From Corynebacterium camporealensis (GTDB lineage: Bacteria; Actinomycetota; Actinomycetes; Mycobacteriales; Mycobacteriaceae), in contig NZ_CP011311.1 in assembly GCF_000980815.1 (NCBI RefSeq), positions 496,001 to 560,000 of the forward strand: a stretch of 64,000 bases of DNA, read 5' to 3'. The notes under the pieces were generated by a model that was not told the origin of the DNA, ran no database searches, and saw only the letters and a program-made list of their open reading frames with translations. The translations under genes were made by a program, and so were the position numbers. The stretch's first letter is position 1; the number at the start of each line of letters is the position of its first letter. This document shows, piece after piece, positions 25,390 to 33,114 of the stretch.

Positions 25390-26532
25390 TTACGTTTGTT
25401 TACGGAAGGTGGGGGCACCCACCTTCCGTGGGGTACCCACCTGTCCTGCGAATGGATAGTCGGTGTAACCGTGTTGGCCACCAGTATAGAAGGTCGACTC
25501 ATCCGGCGTGTTGAGTTCGAGACCCTGCTGCCAGCGCTCCACGAGGTCCGGGTTGGCGATGAGCAACCGACCTACAGCCACGGCATCGATGTGGGACAGA
25601 TTGACTAAGGAGGTGGCATCGTCAAGCTGGGTGTACGCGGCGAAACCATTATTGCCGATGACCTTGGTGACCCCGTTGCTGCGCGCACGGGTGGCGAGAT
25701 CCGTAATGAGCGGGCCGTCGCACTCGGCGTGCAAGAAAGAGATATAGGCCAAGTTCAGCTCGCTTAAGCTATCGATGACCACACGATACGTCGCCTGCAC
25801 ATCCTGCTCATCGTCCTCAATCACGCCCTGGACGTTGTGCTGCGGGGACAAGCGCAACGCGACGCGGTCACCACCGATTTCCTCAGCGACCGCACGCACG
25901 ACCTCCACCAGCAGGCGCGCACGATTTTCCGGCGAACCGCCGTATTCATCGGTGCGGTGATTCGACGTGGGGCCTAAGAACTGGTGCAGGATATAACCAT
26001 TCGCACCGTGGATTTCCACGCCATCGATACCGGCATCGACCGCGCGTCGGGTTGCCTGGCGGAACTGATCAACCACGCGCGGAATCTCATCGTGCTCCAA
26101 CGCGCGGGGCACGGGACACTCCTTGCGGGACTCCCAATCACGCACCGCGGTACCCGACGCAATCGCCGACGGGGCCTCCGGCTGTTGGCCATCCAACAAC
26201 TCCGGGTGGGACAAGCGACCGCCATGCATCACCTGCATGAAGATGGTGCCACCGCGGGCGTGGACGGCATCGGCAACCTTGCGCCAACCTTCCTGGTGCT
26301 CAGGCGTTTCAATACCTGCCTGGCCAGGGAACGCACGGGTATTGACCGCCGGAAACGTGCCCTCAGTAACAATCAGGCCCGCACTTGCGCGCTGGGAATA
26401 GTAATCCACATGCAACTGCGTCGGCGTACCCGAACGGCCTGCCCGCGAACGGGTCAACGCTGCCATCGTCACGCGATTGTTCAAGTCATAACGGCCCACC
26501 CGCAGCGGGCTAAAGAGCGAAGAATCAGTCAT
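25390..26532 (-). CDS. Old yellow enzyme family NADH:flavin oxidoreductase
   Basis: A 380-residue FMN-dependent ene-reductase of the NemA/xenobiotic-reductase type. It shows LFSPLRVGRYDLNNRVTMAALTRSRA, GLIVTEGTF, FMQVMHGGRLSHP, GVEIHGANGYILHQFLGPTSNHRTDEYGGS with the His-Asn active-site pair, and VGRLLIANPDLVERW. Such enzymes reduce activated C=C bonds. The last 15 or so residues (GTPRKVGAPTFRKQT) are not typical and are encoded by a short palindromic element, so the original stop may have been lost when that element arrived. It is on the same strand as pxpA, with a gap of about 80 bp. Confidence 0.85.
   Translation of the reverse strand: MTDSSLFSPLRVGRYDLNNRVTMAALTRSRAGRSGTPTQLHVDYYSQRASAGLIVTEGTFPAVNTRAFPGQAGIETPEHQEGWRKVADAVHARGGTIFMQVMHGGRLSHPELLDGQQPEAPSAIASGTAVRDWESRKECPVPRALEHDEIPRVVDQFRQATRRAVDAGIDGVEIHGANGYILHQFLGPTSNHRTDEYGGSPENRARLLVEVVRAVAEEIGGDRVALRLSPQHNVQGVIEDDEQDVQATYRVVIDSLSELNLAYISFLHAECDGPLITDLATRARSNGVTKVIGNNGFAAYTQLDDATSLVNLSHIDAVAVGRLLIANPDLVERWQQGLELNTPDESTFYTGGQHGYTDYPFAGQVGTPRKVGAPTFRKQT
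25403..25440. repeat. Palindromic element inside the 3' end of the OYE gene
   Basis: CGGAAGGTGGG and CCCACCTTCCG are perfect 11-bp arms around a 4-nt loop (25403-25428). A second, shorter palindrome GTGGGGTACCCAC (25428-25440) follows directly and repeats the AGGTGGGT-CCC(C)CAC pattern. No T-run follows on the minus strand, so it is not a classic terminator. It could be a REP-like repeat; a search for other copies was not possible. Confidence 0.6.
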
Positions 26533-26584
26533 GCCCGGTGCAACAGTGGCGGGGTGGGGCAGTATTCCCTAAACGTGTTGAGCC

Positions 26585-27742
26585 TTAATAGTCGGAAATC
26601 AGGTTGGCTGCGTGTTCGCGCAGGAAGTCACGGAGATAGGGAAGGGCGAAATCCACTTTGCCGTGGCCCGCTTCAACGATGATTTCAGCGTCGATAAGTC
26701 GACGTCGGTAGTTGCCAATATATGCTGCTTTTCGTCGCATACGCTGGGCAATATCAGAAGTATTGGAAGGGCCATCGTCCTGCGCCATCTTGAGCAGGAA
26801 CGTCCGGTCGACATCAGAGAGTTCTTCTAAAGCGGGGTAATGCAGGAGTCGACCGAGTTTTACTCGTGCCTGATCGATGCCCTTTCGGGCAGCGTCGTAA
26901 GTAATACGGTTGTTCTCGATGGCTCGCACGCAGCAGAGACCGACAAGTTGAATCATGAACGGGTAACCCTGACAAGCTTTTACAGCTAGTTCGAGAGCGT
27001 CTGGTTCCCATTCAAATGGCGTGGTGGTTAGAGGCTCTTCAAGTGCCGCCTTCACATCTGCGTCAGACACACGCCCAAGTTCCAAACGCTCTGCTCTTCT
27101 TAGGAACGTAACCGGGTTGGTATTGCCCGAGGAGTCATGGCTGGCTAGGAGCGGCTTGATTGACGACGGGATGCCAGCCATAGCGACAGCGATTTCTTCG
27201 TCTTCGCGAACGAGATGTTGGATTGTGGCTCCGAACTCTATGACCTCCTGGCTGTGCTGGTGATGCATCTCGTCCAAGGTGATGAGCACACCAGTCGGCG
27301 CTTGGCCGGCGATTCGATCCTGTTCACGTTGGAAAGCAAAAAGGTCTTTTAGGGCTGAACGCAAAGAGTATGAAGAGTTTTCTAGAGACGTGGTGTCCCA
27401 GTCGACGCCCAATCCGAACCCATGGAGGGAAAGCTGTAATCCCTTAATTTCGCGACGGTTGATGCTCAGCTGCTGGATGATTGCTTTACGTAGCCGCTCG
27501 CTAAAACCGGTGGTTGCCGTTTCACTCAATACGCGCCATCCGTTTTCTCGAGCAACGTCTTCAAGACGATTGAGTAGGACCGTCTTGCCAATGCCTCGTG
27601 GGCCGACGACAAGGGAGATTCTTTCATGTGCTCCCGGCCCATCATCAAGTGCGTACTGGAAATTTTGGATCGCTTCATCGCGGCCGACCAGAAGGGGTGG
27701 GTTAACTCCAAGCGAGGCTTTGAACGGATTCTTTGGCTGCAT
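26585..27742 (-). CDS. AAA ATPase with C-terminal winged-helix-like domain, second of two paralogues
   Basis: A 385-residue paralogue of the ATPase at 20129-21253. The shared features are the NPFKASLGVNPPLLVGRDE opening, Walker A VGPRGIGKTVLLN, Walker B GVLITLDEMHHQ, TFLRRAERLELGRVSD, GYPFMIQLVG, and a C-terminal winged-helix-like part (SDIAQRMRRKAAYIGNYRRRLIDAEII...VDFALPYLRDFL). The ATG at 27742 has no ribosome site; TAAACT ends 7 nt before it, so it looks leaderless (a TTG two codons earlier is also open). Upstream is a different array of short repeats with nearly the same period. The pair of ATPases bracket the accBC-pxp-OYE genes. Function unknown. Confidence 0.8.
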   Translation of the reverse strand: MQPKNPFKASLGVNPPLLVGRDEAIQNFQYALDDGPGAHERISLVVGPRGIGKTVLLNRLEDVARENGWRVLSETATTGFSERLRKAIIQQLSINRREIKGLQLSLHGFGLGVDWDTTSLENSSYSLRSALKDLFAFQREQDRIAGQAPTGVLITLDEMHHQHSQEVIEFGATIQHLVREDEEIAVAMAGIPSSIKPLLASHDSSGNTNPVTFLRRAERLELGRVSDADVKAALEEPLTTTPFEWEPDALELAVKACQGYPFMIQLVGLCCVRAIENNRITYDAARKGIDQARVKLGRLLHYPALEELSDVDRTFLLKMAQDDGPSNTSDIAQRMRRKAAYIGNYRRRLIDAEIIVEAGHGKVDFALPYLRDFLREHAANLISDY

Positions 27743-27749
27743 AGTCAAC

Positions 27750-27755
27750 AGTTTA
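27750..27755 (-). promoter_or_regulatory. Probable -10 box of the second ATPase gene
   Basis: TAAACT on the minus strand ends 7 nt before the ATG. The -35 position (about 27773-27778) falls on the first unit of the repeat array and reads AAGCGT, a poor -35 hexamer. Transcription may therefore depend on whatever binds the repeats. Confidence 0.5.
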
Positions 27756-27766
27756 GGGCAGCGCCC

Positions 27767-27814
27767 TTATGAACGCTTGTGAACTTTATGAATTTTGTGA
27801 ATGCTTGTGAATTT
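27767..27814. repeat. Array of TTRTGAAY repeats with 9-10 bp period in front of the second ATPase gene
   Basis: Five units on the plus strand: TTATGAAC, TTGTGAAC, TTATGAAT, TTGTGAAT, TTGTGAAT. Their TGAA cores start at 27770, 27780, 27789, 27798 and 27808 (steps 10, 9, 9, 10). In gene orientation the unit is RTTCAYAA. The array overlaps the -35 position of the ATPase promoter. Its sequence differs from the ATCTAAA array of the paralogue, though the step is the same. Confidence 0.8.
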
Positions 27815-27892
27815 GGCGCGGAGTGGAGACGAAACATAACTCTGTCGGCTCTTGTACGCTGACGGTGTCACCACTTTGAATGAGGAGGCAGT

Positions 27893-28393
27893 ATGGCAGG
27901 TTCGCCCGAGAACATCCTGTTCTACCTGCCGGAAGAGCAGGAAGCGGAGATTCGGGAGGTCTTCGCCAAGCTTGCTGAACGTGGCCTGCCGGAACAAAAG
28001 CAAACTCCACACATTACGGTGACGTTCTCCCCAAAGATGGATCCGGACGTGGTGGAACTAGCTCAGGAATTGCTGCCGCCACTGGTTCCGAGTCAACTGC
28101 GTCGGGTGGGCACCGTCGTATTCGGTACCAAGCGAAAGCAGACTGTGGCGTGGTTGCTGGAAGCCGATGAAGAACTCGAAGCAACCGCTCGTCAGTTAAG
28201 TGCTGCGAATCCGGATGGTCGGGGAGAGCGCTGGACTCCTCACATCACGATGGGGCTGCGGTTACCGCGGGAAACGGTACCGGAATACATCAAGGCTATC
28301 GATGAAGTAACCTCACCGCATCTGCGCTATCTCACTGCGGAACGCGCTTGTTATTGGCGACCACAAGAAAAGATTCTGCGGCAGTTTAACTAG
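27893..28393 (+). CDS. 2H phosphoesterase, 2'-5' RNA ligase (LigT)-like
   Basis: A 166-residue protein with the two H-x-T-x motifs of the 2H family: PHITVTFS near residue 40 and PHITMGLRL near residue 120. Members hydrolyse cyclic phosphodiesters at RNA ends or in nucleotides such as ADP-ribose cyclic phosphate. The ATG has GAGGAGG 5 nt upstream. It starts 150 bp from the second ATPase in divergent orientation, so the repeat array also lies in its upstream region. It overlaps the nuclease gene end by 4 bp. The substrate is unknown. Confidence 0.8.
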   Translation: MAGSPENILFYLPEEQEAEIREVFAKLAERGLPEQKQTPHITVTFSPKMDPDVVELAQELLPPLVPSQLRRVGTVVFGTKRKQTVAWLLEADEELEATARQLSAANPDGRGERWTPHITMGLRLPRETVPEYIKAIDEVTSPHLRYLTAERACYWRPQEKILRQFN

Positions 28394-28893
28394 AGCGGAG
28401 TGCAGTTTTCATCCACGCCATGGATGCCGAGTCCTTCGGCTTCGGCTTGCGCAACGGCATCGGCAACCTCGGGGTAGAAGCGGTCATTTTCGCCCACTAC
28501 CAGGGCAGTGCCTAAACCAGCAGCAGCGATTTCAGCATTGACGAAGACATCGTCTTTGAAGACTGCCGCCAACGTCCGGTCGTAACGATCGGTGCGTTCC
28601 TCGTCGTATTGCAGTTCAACCTCAGTACCGATGGGGAGGAGTTCTTCCAGGAAAGCGGTTGCTTCCTCGGCCATGCACTCGGTCGGGTTGCCAAAGCGTG
28701 CGAGCTCCGGCGTATCCACGTTGAGCAAACGCACGCGGATGGTGTCACCCCGGTGTTCTACATCGAGGGTGTCCCCATCGACGATGTAGGAGACGGTGTA
28801 GGGGTGGTCGGTGGAGGCATCATAAAGCAGCACGCCTCCGATGACCACCGCACCAACTGCCAGCACGCCGCCGAGCACCTTGAAGAATTTCAT
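28390..28893 (-). CDS. Secreted or membrane-anchored thermonuclease (SNase family)
   Basis: A 167-residue staphylococcal-nuclease-like protein. Residues 8-24 form a hydrophobic segment (VLGGVLAVGAVVIGGVL), a signal or anchor. The nuclease core shows VDGDTLDVEHRG, IRVRLLNVDTPEL (Arg, Asp), ECMAEEATAFLEELLP (Glu), and RTDRYDRTLAAVF (Arg), so the catalytic residues are present. It ends GLGIHGVDENCTPL. It probably degrades extracellular DNA or RNA with calcium. Convergent with the LigT-like gene. Confidence 0.85.
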   Translation of the reverse strand: MKFFKVLGGVLAVGAVVIGGVLLYDASTDHPYTVSYIVDGDTLDVEHRGDTIRVRLLNVDTPELARFGNPTECMAEEATAFLEELLPIGTEVELQYDEERTDRYDRTLAAVFKDDVFVNAEIAAAGLGTALVVGENDRFYPEVADAVAQAEAEGLGIHGVDENCTPL

Positions 28894-28977
28894 GTCCCTC
28901 CCAATGGGTCTTTCCTGATCATAGGAAAAGAAACCGCTCGAAGCGAACGTATGTGTGTCTACTTGTGAATCTTTTAG

Positions 28978-29030
28978 TTAGCCACATGTAGTAAAAATAG
29001 ATAATTGTTTACCTGGGGATATGTGGCTAA
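28978..29030. repeat. Ten-bp inverted repeat around an AT-rich core
   Basis: TTAGCCACAT (28978-28987) and ATGTGGCTAA (29021-29030) are perfect inverted arms separated by 33 bp of AT-rich DNA that includes GATAATTGTTTA. It lies between the divergent nuclease and lipoprotein genes and may be a two-site operator that loops, or the end remnant of a small element. Confidence 0.55.
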
Positions 29031-29031
29031 G

Positions 29032-29067
29032 TACCCCATTCGCAGGCCGCGAACTACCCCATTCGCA
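29032..29067. repeat. Direct repeat of TACCCCATTCGCA
   Basis: Two exact 13-bp copies at 29032-29044 and 29055-29067, 23 bp apart start to start, with AGGCCGCGAAC between. Just after the inverted repeat and upstream of the lipoprotein gene. Confidence 0.6.
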
Positions 29068-29150
29068 TTTTCAAATTGGCGATTAGTCGTACGCCAAAAC
29101 GTTCGAGAAGCGCACATCGATGTCCGGGTCGTTTCGTATCTTTAAATCAA

Positions 29151-29166
29151 CGCAGCGCTTGCTGCG
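29151..29166 (+). other. Stem-loop in the lipoprotein leader
   Basis: CGCAGC-GCTT-GCTGCG is a perfect 6-bp stem with a tetraloop, ending 14 nt before the ribosome site AAAGG (29180-29184). It may stabilise the message or control translation. Confidence 0.45.
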
Positions 29167-29191
29167 CTCTCTTCTCTCGAAAGGTACGTCG

Positions 29192-29662
29192 ATGTCTAAG
29201 TCGATTCCTCTATCTCTGCTTTCTCTTCTCGCCGTGGGTGCTCTTGCTGCATGTGGGTCATCTGCGGAACCGGAGGAAGCCCCTGAATCCAGTACTTCTT
29301 CCGTTGTGGAGTCGACCGAGTCGAGTACGGAAACCACAACTTCTGAAATGCAGTCAGCAGAACCCGCAGCACAACAGCCGGTTGAAGAACCAGCAGCGCA
29401 GCAACTGAATGAAGAGCCACAAGGGGAGCGGCGCCAGGTCATCGAGACCATCTATGAGGAAACCTATCCGATGCCGGGTGATGGACTCTTCTACGATGAA
29501 CCGGTAGTTGGCTTTACTGAGGCTCCTGGTCAAACCGAGCCCTACGAGATGAACAAGACGATTCGTGCCTGTGGTGATACGAGATTGCACCAGACCGGAA
29601 CGACGTTCTTTACGGACGGTACTTCCGGCTGGACTGCGCAGTGCGCTGACGCGATGAGCTAA
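29192..29662 (+). CDS. Small lipoprotein of unknown function
   Basis: A 156-residue protein with a signal peptide and lipobox (L-A-A-C, Cys near residue 21), then a long Glu/Ser/Thr/Gln-rich low-complexity stretch (about 24-78) and a more ordered C-terminal half with Y-E-E-T-Y-P-M-P-G-D, two Cys residues and GTTFFTDGTSGW. The ATG at 29192 has AAAGG 7 nt upstream; an in-frame earlier ATG at 29120 lacks a ribosome site. No family recognised. It is likely anchored outside the membrane. Confidence 0.75.
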   Translation: MSKSIPLSLLSLLAVGALAACGSSAEPEEAPESSTSSVVESTESSTETTTSEMQSAEPAAQQPVEEPAAQQLNEEPQGERRQVIETIYEETYPMPGDGLFYDEPVVGFTEAPGQTEPYEMNKTIRACGDTRLHQTGTTFFTDGTSGWTAQCADAMS

Positions 29663-29685
29663 CCCCCAGTCAACCGCCTACAACC

Positions 29686-29724
29686 TGTGACGTAGTGCAC
29701 GAATCTAGATAAGATGTCCCTATC
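29686..29724 (+). promoter_or_regulatory. Candidate promoter of the helicase gene
   Basis: TGTGAC (29686-29691) and TAAGAT (29710-29715) are 18 bp apart. Immediately after the -10 box come two direct copies of TGTCCCTATC (29715-29724 and 29728-29737), the transcript start region. Confidence 0.4.
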
Positions 29725-29754
29725 TCTTGTCCCTATCGGAAGGCCCCTACTTCG

Positions 29755-32700
29755 ATGAGCATTCAGATTACTGAAGAGTTTGCTGCGGCACTCGATGCGA
29801 TGAACTCCTGTCGCAATGTGCTGATTTCTGGCAAGGCGGGTACGGGTAAGTCGACTTTGTTGCGCACGTATCTGGACCAGGTAGGGGATAAGAACGTGCT
29901 GGTTACCGCGCCAACGGGTGTGGCAGCGCTCAACGTAGAGGGCTTTACCATCCACAAGGCGTTTGGTTTCCGGCCGGGGATGTTCCCGGAGGACATCGAT
30001 AAGCGTGGTGGCCAGTGGAGGCCCAGCGCGCAGGTATGGGATGTGCTGAAGAAAGTCGATGTGCTGGTCGTGGACGAGGTGTCCATGGTGCGTGCGGATC
30101 TTTTCGACATGATGGACCGCGCGCTCAAGCGTATTCGTCACAACCAGCAAGCCTTCGGTGGGGTGCAGCTCATCCTGGTTGGCGACCTGCTGCAGCTGCC
30201 GCCTGTGGTCACCCAAGATGAGCAAGAGCTTTTCGATGCCCACTGGCCCAGCCCCTTCTTCTTCGATGCGCATTGCTACAGCGAGCTTGAGCTGGAAGAC
30301 ATCAACCTCACCCAGGTCTGGCGTCAGAAGGACCCGACGTTCCTCAATATCCTCAACGAGGTCCGCGAGGGTGCAGTGGGGCAGGAGTCGCTGGATCTGC
30401 TCAACGAATGCGTCGACGAGGACTTCGAAGCCCCGAACGACTGGGTGACGCTGACCTCTCGGAAGAGGACCGTTGCGGAAATCAACCAGGCGCAGTTGGA
30501 TCGCCTGGATTCCGAGCAATTTACCCACACCGCTATACGCGCAGGCGAAGCCGACGACAGCTCCTTTAGTGGTACCGATGAACTCCACTACGCCGTCGGG
30601 GCGCGTGTGATGACGGTGATTAATGACCCGCAGGGGCGCTTCGTCAATGGCAGCTTCGGCGAGATTACTCGCGCGACCAGCACAGAAATCGATGTCCGCC
30701 TCGACGACACCGGTCAGACCGTCACCCTGCAACTGCATACCTGGGAAATCCGCCGACCGAACATGGAAGGCCGTCACCTTAGCAGCGAGGTCGTCGGAAC
30801 GATTACGCAGTTCCCGGTGATTTTGGCCTGGGCCATTACGATTCACAAAGCCCAGGGCAAGACCATCCCGAAGTGCTTCATCTACCTCAAAGGCGGCACG
30901 ACCACCGACGGACAGTTCTACGTCGCGCTCTCCCGTGCCGTCGACTTGGAGAACCTGCGTTTCAGCGCACCAGTCGAACCGCGCCACATCCGCGCCAACA
31001 ATGCACTAGTTCGCAAGGTTCGCCGCGAGGTCGCCACCGGCGTGGACAATAGTCGCGTCGTCTTCCTTTCCTTCGACGGCGTGAACTTCCGCGTCAGTGA
31101 ACATATCGCGCGTATTCACGCGGTCATCTACCAGGATGGCCAGCGCGTTGCGGACTTCGGCAGCTGGATCAACCCCATGGCTGACCTGGGTAAGTTCGGC
31201 GAGGTCAACAACATCCCTGCCGGCGGCTTAGCGATGGCACCTTCCCTCGCCGATTTCTGGCCTCTGCTGCTGCGCCAGGCCCAAGGTGGCATCGTCGTCG
31301 GCGACCGGCTTGCCATGCTCGAGCGCGCCGTTCGCCACCAAGAACGCGGCATGCAGGTTGCACTCGGCGTGGGCTACGACGCCGACGACTTCGACGTTGA
31401 CCTCAGCGGTACCGTTGAGGAACGCTGCGCACAGCTTGCGCAGGCGTACGAAAACGGCCTCATCAATCCCACCCGCGGCCAGGTTGTTCCGCCCGCAGAT
31501 GTGGATGCTGAGGGTGCGGTGTGGGTGCCGGGGTGGGCATCGCAAAGCAGCATGCTTCTCGATGCCACCCACGCCACCGATTCCGACCATGCCTGGGCTG
31601 CGATGTCGGGTGCGGAACGCCACCCGGAAAGCGTGGCTGAGGTGGAAGAATGCGCCGAATTGCTCGCCGATTGGGCCATTAGCCGCGGCCGCTGGAGTGA
31701 GGATATGCGCGACGAAGTCCTCAACCGTGCTGCTGCGATTACCAACTATCCAATCTCCATTCCCGCGCCGCTGAACGATGGACCGGACGTGCATACCCTG
31801 CTGCAGCCGGGCACCCGCGTTGCGTTTACCGGCCGCAACAACTTACTCGACGGACCTGCCGATGATGAGCGCCTGACCGAAATCTGCGAAGCCCGCAATC
31901 TCGAGTACAAAAAGGCCGTGTCCAAATCCCGTTGCGACGTCCTGGTCGCCGGCGATATCTCCTCGATGTCCCGTAAAGCCCAAAACGCCCGCGCTTTTGG
32001 CAAGCCGATTATCGCTCAGGAGGACTTCGAGAACTGGTGGCGGTCTGAGCAAGTACCTTCTCAGACCGTGGAAGCTAATGAGCCTGCGCCACCTCGTGAA
32101 CCAGAGCCCGTGCCTTACGATGCCCCCAGCTTCGACGATCTCTACGACGACCTCGAGGTCATCGAGGCATCCTCGCTGACACCCGGCATGCGCGTGGCCT
32201 TCCGTGGCTCCGTCGTGGTTGAAGGACACCTGTTTACCCACGGTCCGCAACTGCAAGCTCTGTGTGCGGACTTAGGCCTGGAGTACAAACAAGCCGTGAC
32301 CAAGACGCGTTGCGACGTCCTGGTCAGCGACAACTTGGATGCCACCGACGGCAAGACCGATCTGGCCCGTCGCCACAACAAACCCGTCGTGCGCACCGAG
32401 GACTTCACCGCCTGGGCCGCTCAGAAGATCGCCGAGCAGGTCGCCGAGGCCAACAACGCCAACGAAGAGGAGACCGTTGAAGAACCCGTCACCCCGACTC
32501 TGACCAACGAAGACGTGATGGCCTCTATTGCGCGGCCCACCGGCAGCGATGATTCCATTGCTAGTGATGAGGCCGGCCTAGATGCTGACGTCTACGATGA
32601 AGACTTTGGCGCTGCTCTACTCGAAAAGGCTGAAGAGCTCCGCGACCCGATGTATCCGATCAAGCAGGAAGTAAAGGCCGCGCCCTATAGTCCGCATCCG

Positions 32701-33006
32701 TTCAACGTGGATCGGCAGACTGCATTGCAGCAGCACCAAGTAGCGCCCTATCAACAACCGGCTGTTCCGGTCCCGCAGCCAGCGCATCCTGCACAGCGGG
32801 AGAAGAGCCAAGCGAGGAAGTACTTCAACAAGTTCGGCATCAGTGCTTTTGCTAGTGCGTTGTTGTTCTTCGGCATCGGAATTGGAGCTAGCACAAACAC
32901 CGACGACGCACTCATTGGAATCGTTGCCATCTTGTGGATGGTGGTCTCCATCGTGACGATTTACTTCGGCGTGTTGGCTGCCATAAAGGCGATCACCAAG
33001 AAGTAA
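29755..33006 (+). CDS. Pif1-like helicase with degenerate exonuclease-like region, two BRCT-like domains and C-terminal membrane helices
   Basis: A 1083-residue multidomain protein. The helicase domain covers about 1-420: Walker A GKAGTGKST (26-34), VLVVDEVS (103-110), VGDLLQLPP and a RecD2/Pif1-type TIHKAQGKT and VALSRA motif. Residues about 430-560 resemble a DnaQ-type exonuclease fold but start FLSFDG, without the DxE pair, so they are probably inactive. BRCT-like domains follow at about 681-762 (TRVAFTGRNNLL, CDVLVAG, W-W end) and 807-888 (MRVAFRGSVVV, CDVLVSD). After an acidic and Gln/Pro-rich linker, two hydrophobic helices (about 1027-1045, 1052-1077) end the protein. Membrane anchoring of a helicase is odd; DNA repair or defence are possible roles. 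Confidence 0.8.
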   Translation: MSIQITEEFAAALDAMNSCRNVLISGKAGTGKSTLLRTYLDQVGDKNVLVTAPTGVAALNVEGFTIHKAFGFRPGMFPEDIDKRGGQWRPSAQVWDVLKKVDVLVVDEVSMVRADLFDMMDRALKRIRHNQQAFGGVQLILVGDLLQLPPVVTQDEQELFDAHWPSPFFFDAHCYSELELEDINLTQVWRQKDPTFLNILNEVREGAVGQESLDLLNECVDEDFEAPNDWVTLTSRKRTVAEINQAQLDRLDSEQFTHTAIRAGEADDSSFSGTDELHYAVGARVMTVINDPQGRFVNGSFGEITRATSTEIDVRLDDTGQTVTLQLHTWEIRRPNMEGRHLSSEVVGTITQFPVILAWAITIHKAQGKTIPKCFIYLKGGTTTDGQFYVALSRAVDLENLRFSAPVEPRHIRANNALVRKVRREVATGVDNSRVVFLSFDGVNFRVSEHIARIHAVIYQDGQRVADFGSWINPMADLGKFGEVNNIPAGGLAMAPSLADFWPLLLRQAQGGIVVGDRLAMLERAVRHQERGMQVALGVGYDADDFDVDLSGTVEERCAQLAQAYENGLINPTRGQVVPPADVDAEGAVWVPGWASQSSMLLDATHATDSDHAWAAMSGAERHPESVAEVEECAELLADWAISRGRWSEDMRDEVLNRAAAITNYPISIPAPLNDGPDVHTLLQPGTRVAFTGRNNLLDGPADDERLTEICEARNLEYKKAVSKSRCDVLVAGDISSMSRKAQNARAFGKPIIAQEDFENWWRSEQVPSQTVEANEPAPPREPEPVPYDAPSFDDLYDDLEVIEASSLTPGMRVAFRGSVVVEGHLFTHGPQLQALCADLGLEYKQAVTKTRCDVLVSDNLDATDGKTDLARRHNKPVVRTEDFTAWAAQKIAEQVAEANNANEEETVEEPVTPTLTNEDVMASIARPTGSDDSIASDEAGLDADVYDEDFGAALLEKAEELRDPMYPIKQEVKAAPYSPHPFNVDRQTALQQHQVAPYQQPAVPVPQPAHPAQREKSQARKYFNKFGISAFASALLFFGIGIGASTNTDDALIGIVAILWMVVSIVTIYFGVLAAIKAITKK

Positions 33007-33098
33007 CCGTTGCTGCACCACGCAACGATGATGCCCCAGACGTCAGCACAGGTACTATAAAGGGCTAGACCAAATGCTTGTCCCTGGTAAAGATTTTC

Positions 33099-33114
33099 GA
33101 TAGGGCAGATAGGG
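33099..33114. repeat. GATAGGG direct repeat upstream of the osmoprotectant operon
   Basis: GATAGGG occurs at 33099-33105 and 33108-33114, 9 bp apart. Its complement CCCTATC occurs twice just before the helicase gene (29718-29724, 29731-29737), so both ends of that gene carry the motif in opposite orientation. The remaining intergenic DNA 33007-33218 has a short CGTTGC/GCAACG stem right after the helicase stop and no clear promoter. Confidence 0.35.

Noticed and set aside
25390..25440. The palindrome at the old yellow enzyme gene end as a rho-independent terminator
   Set aside because: It lies inside the coding frame and no T-run follows on the gene strand; listed as a repeat instead.
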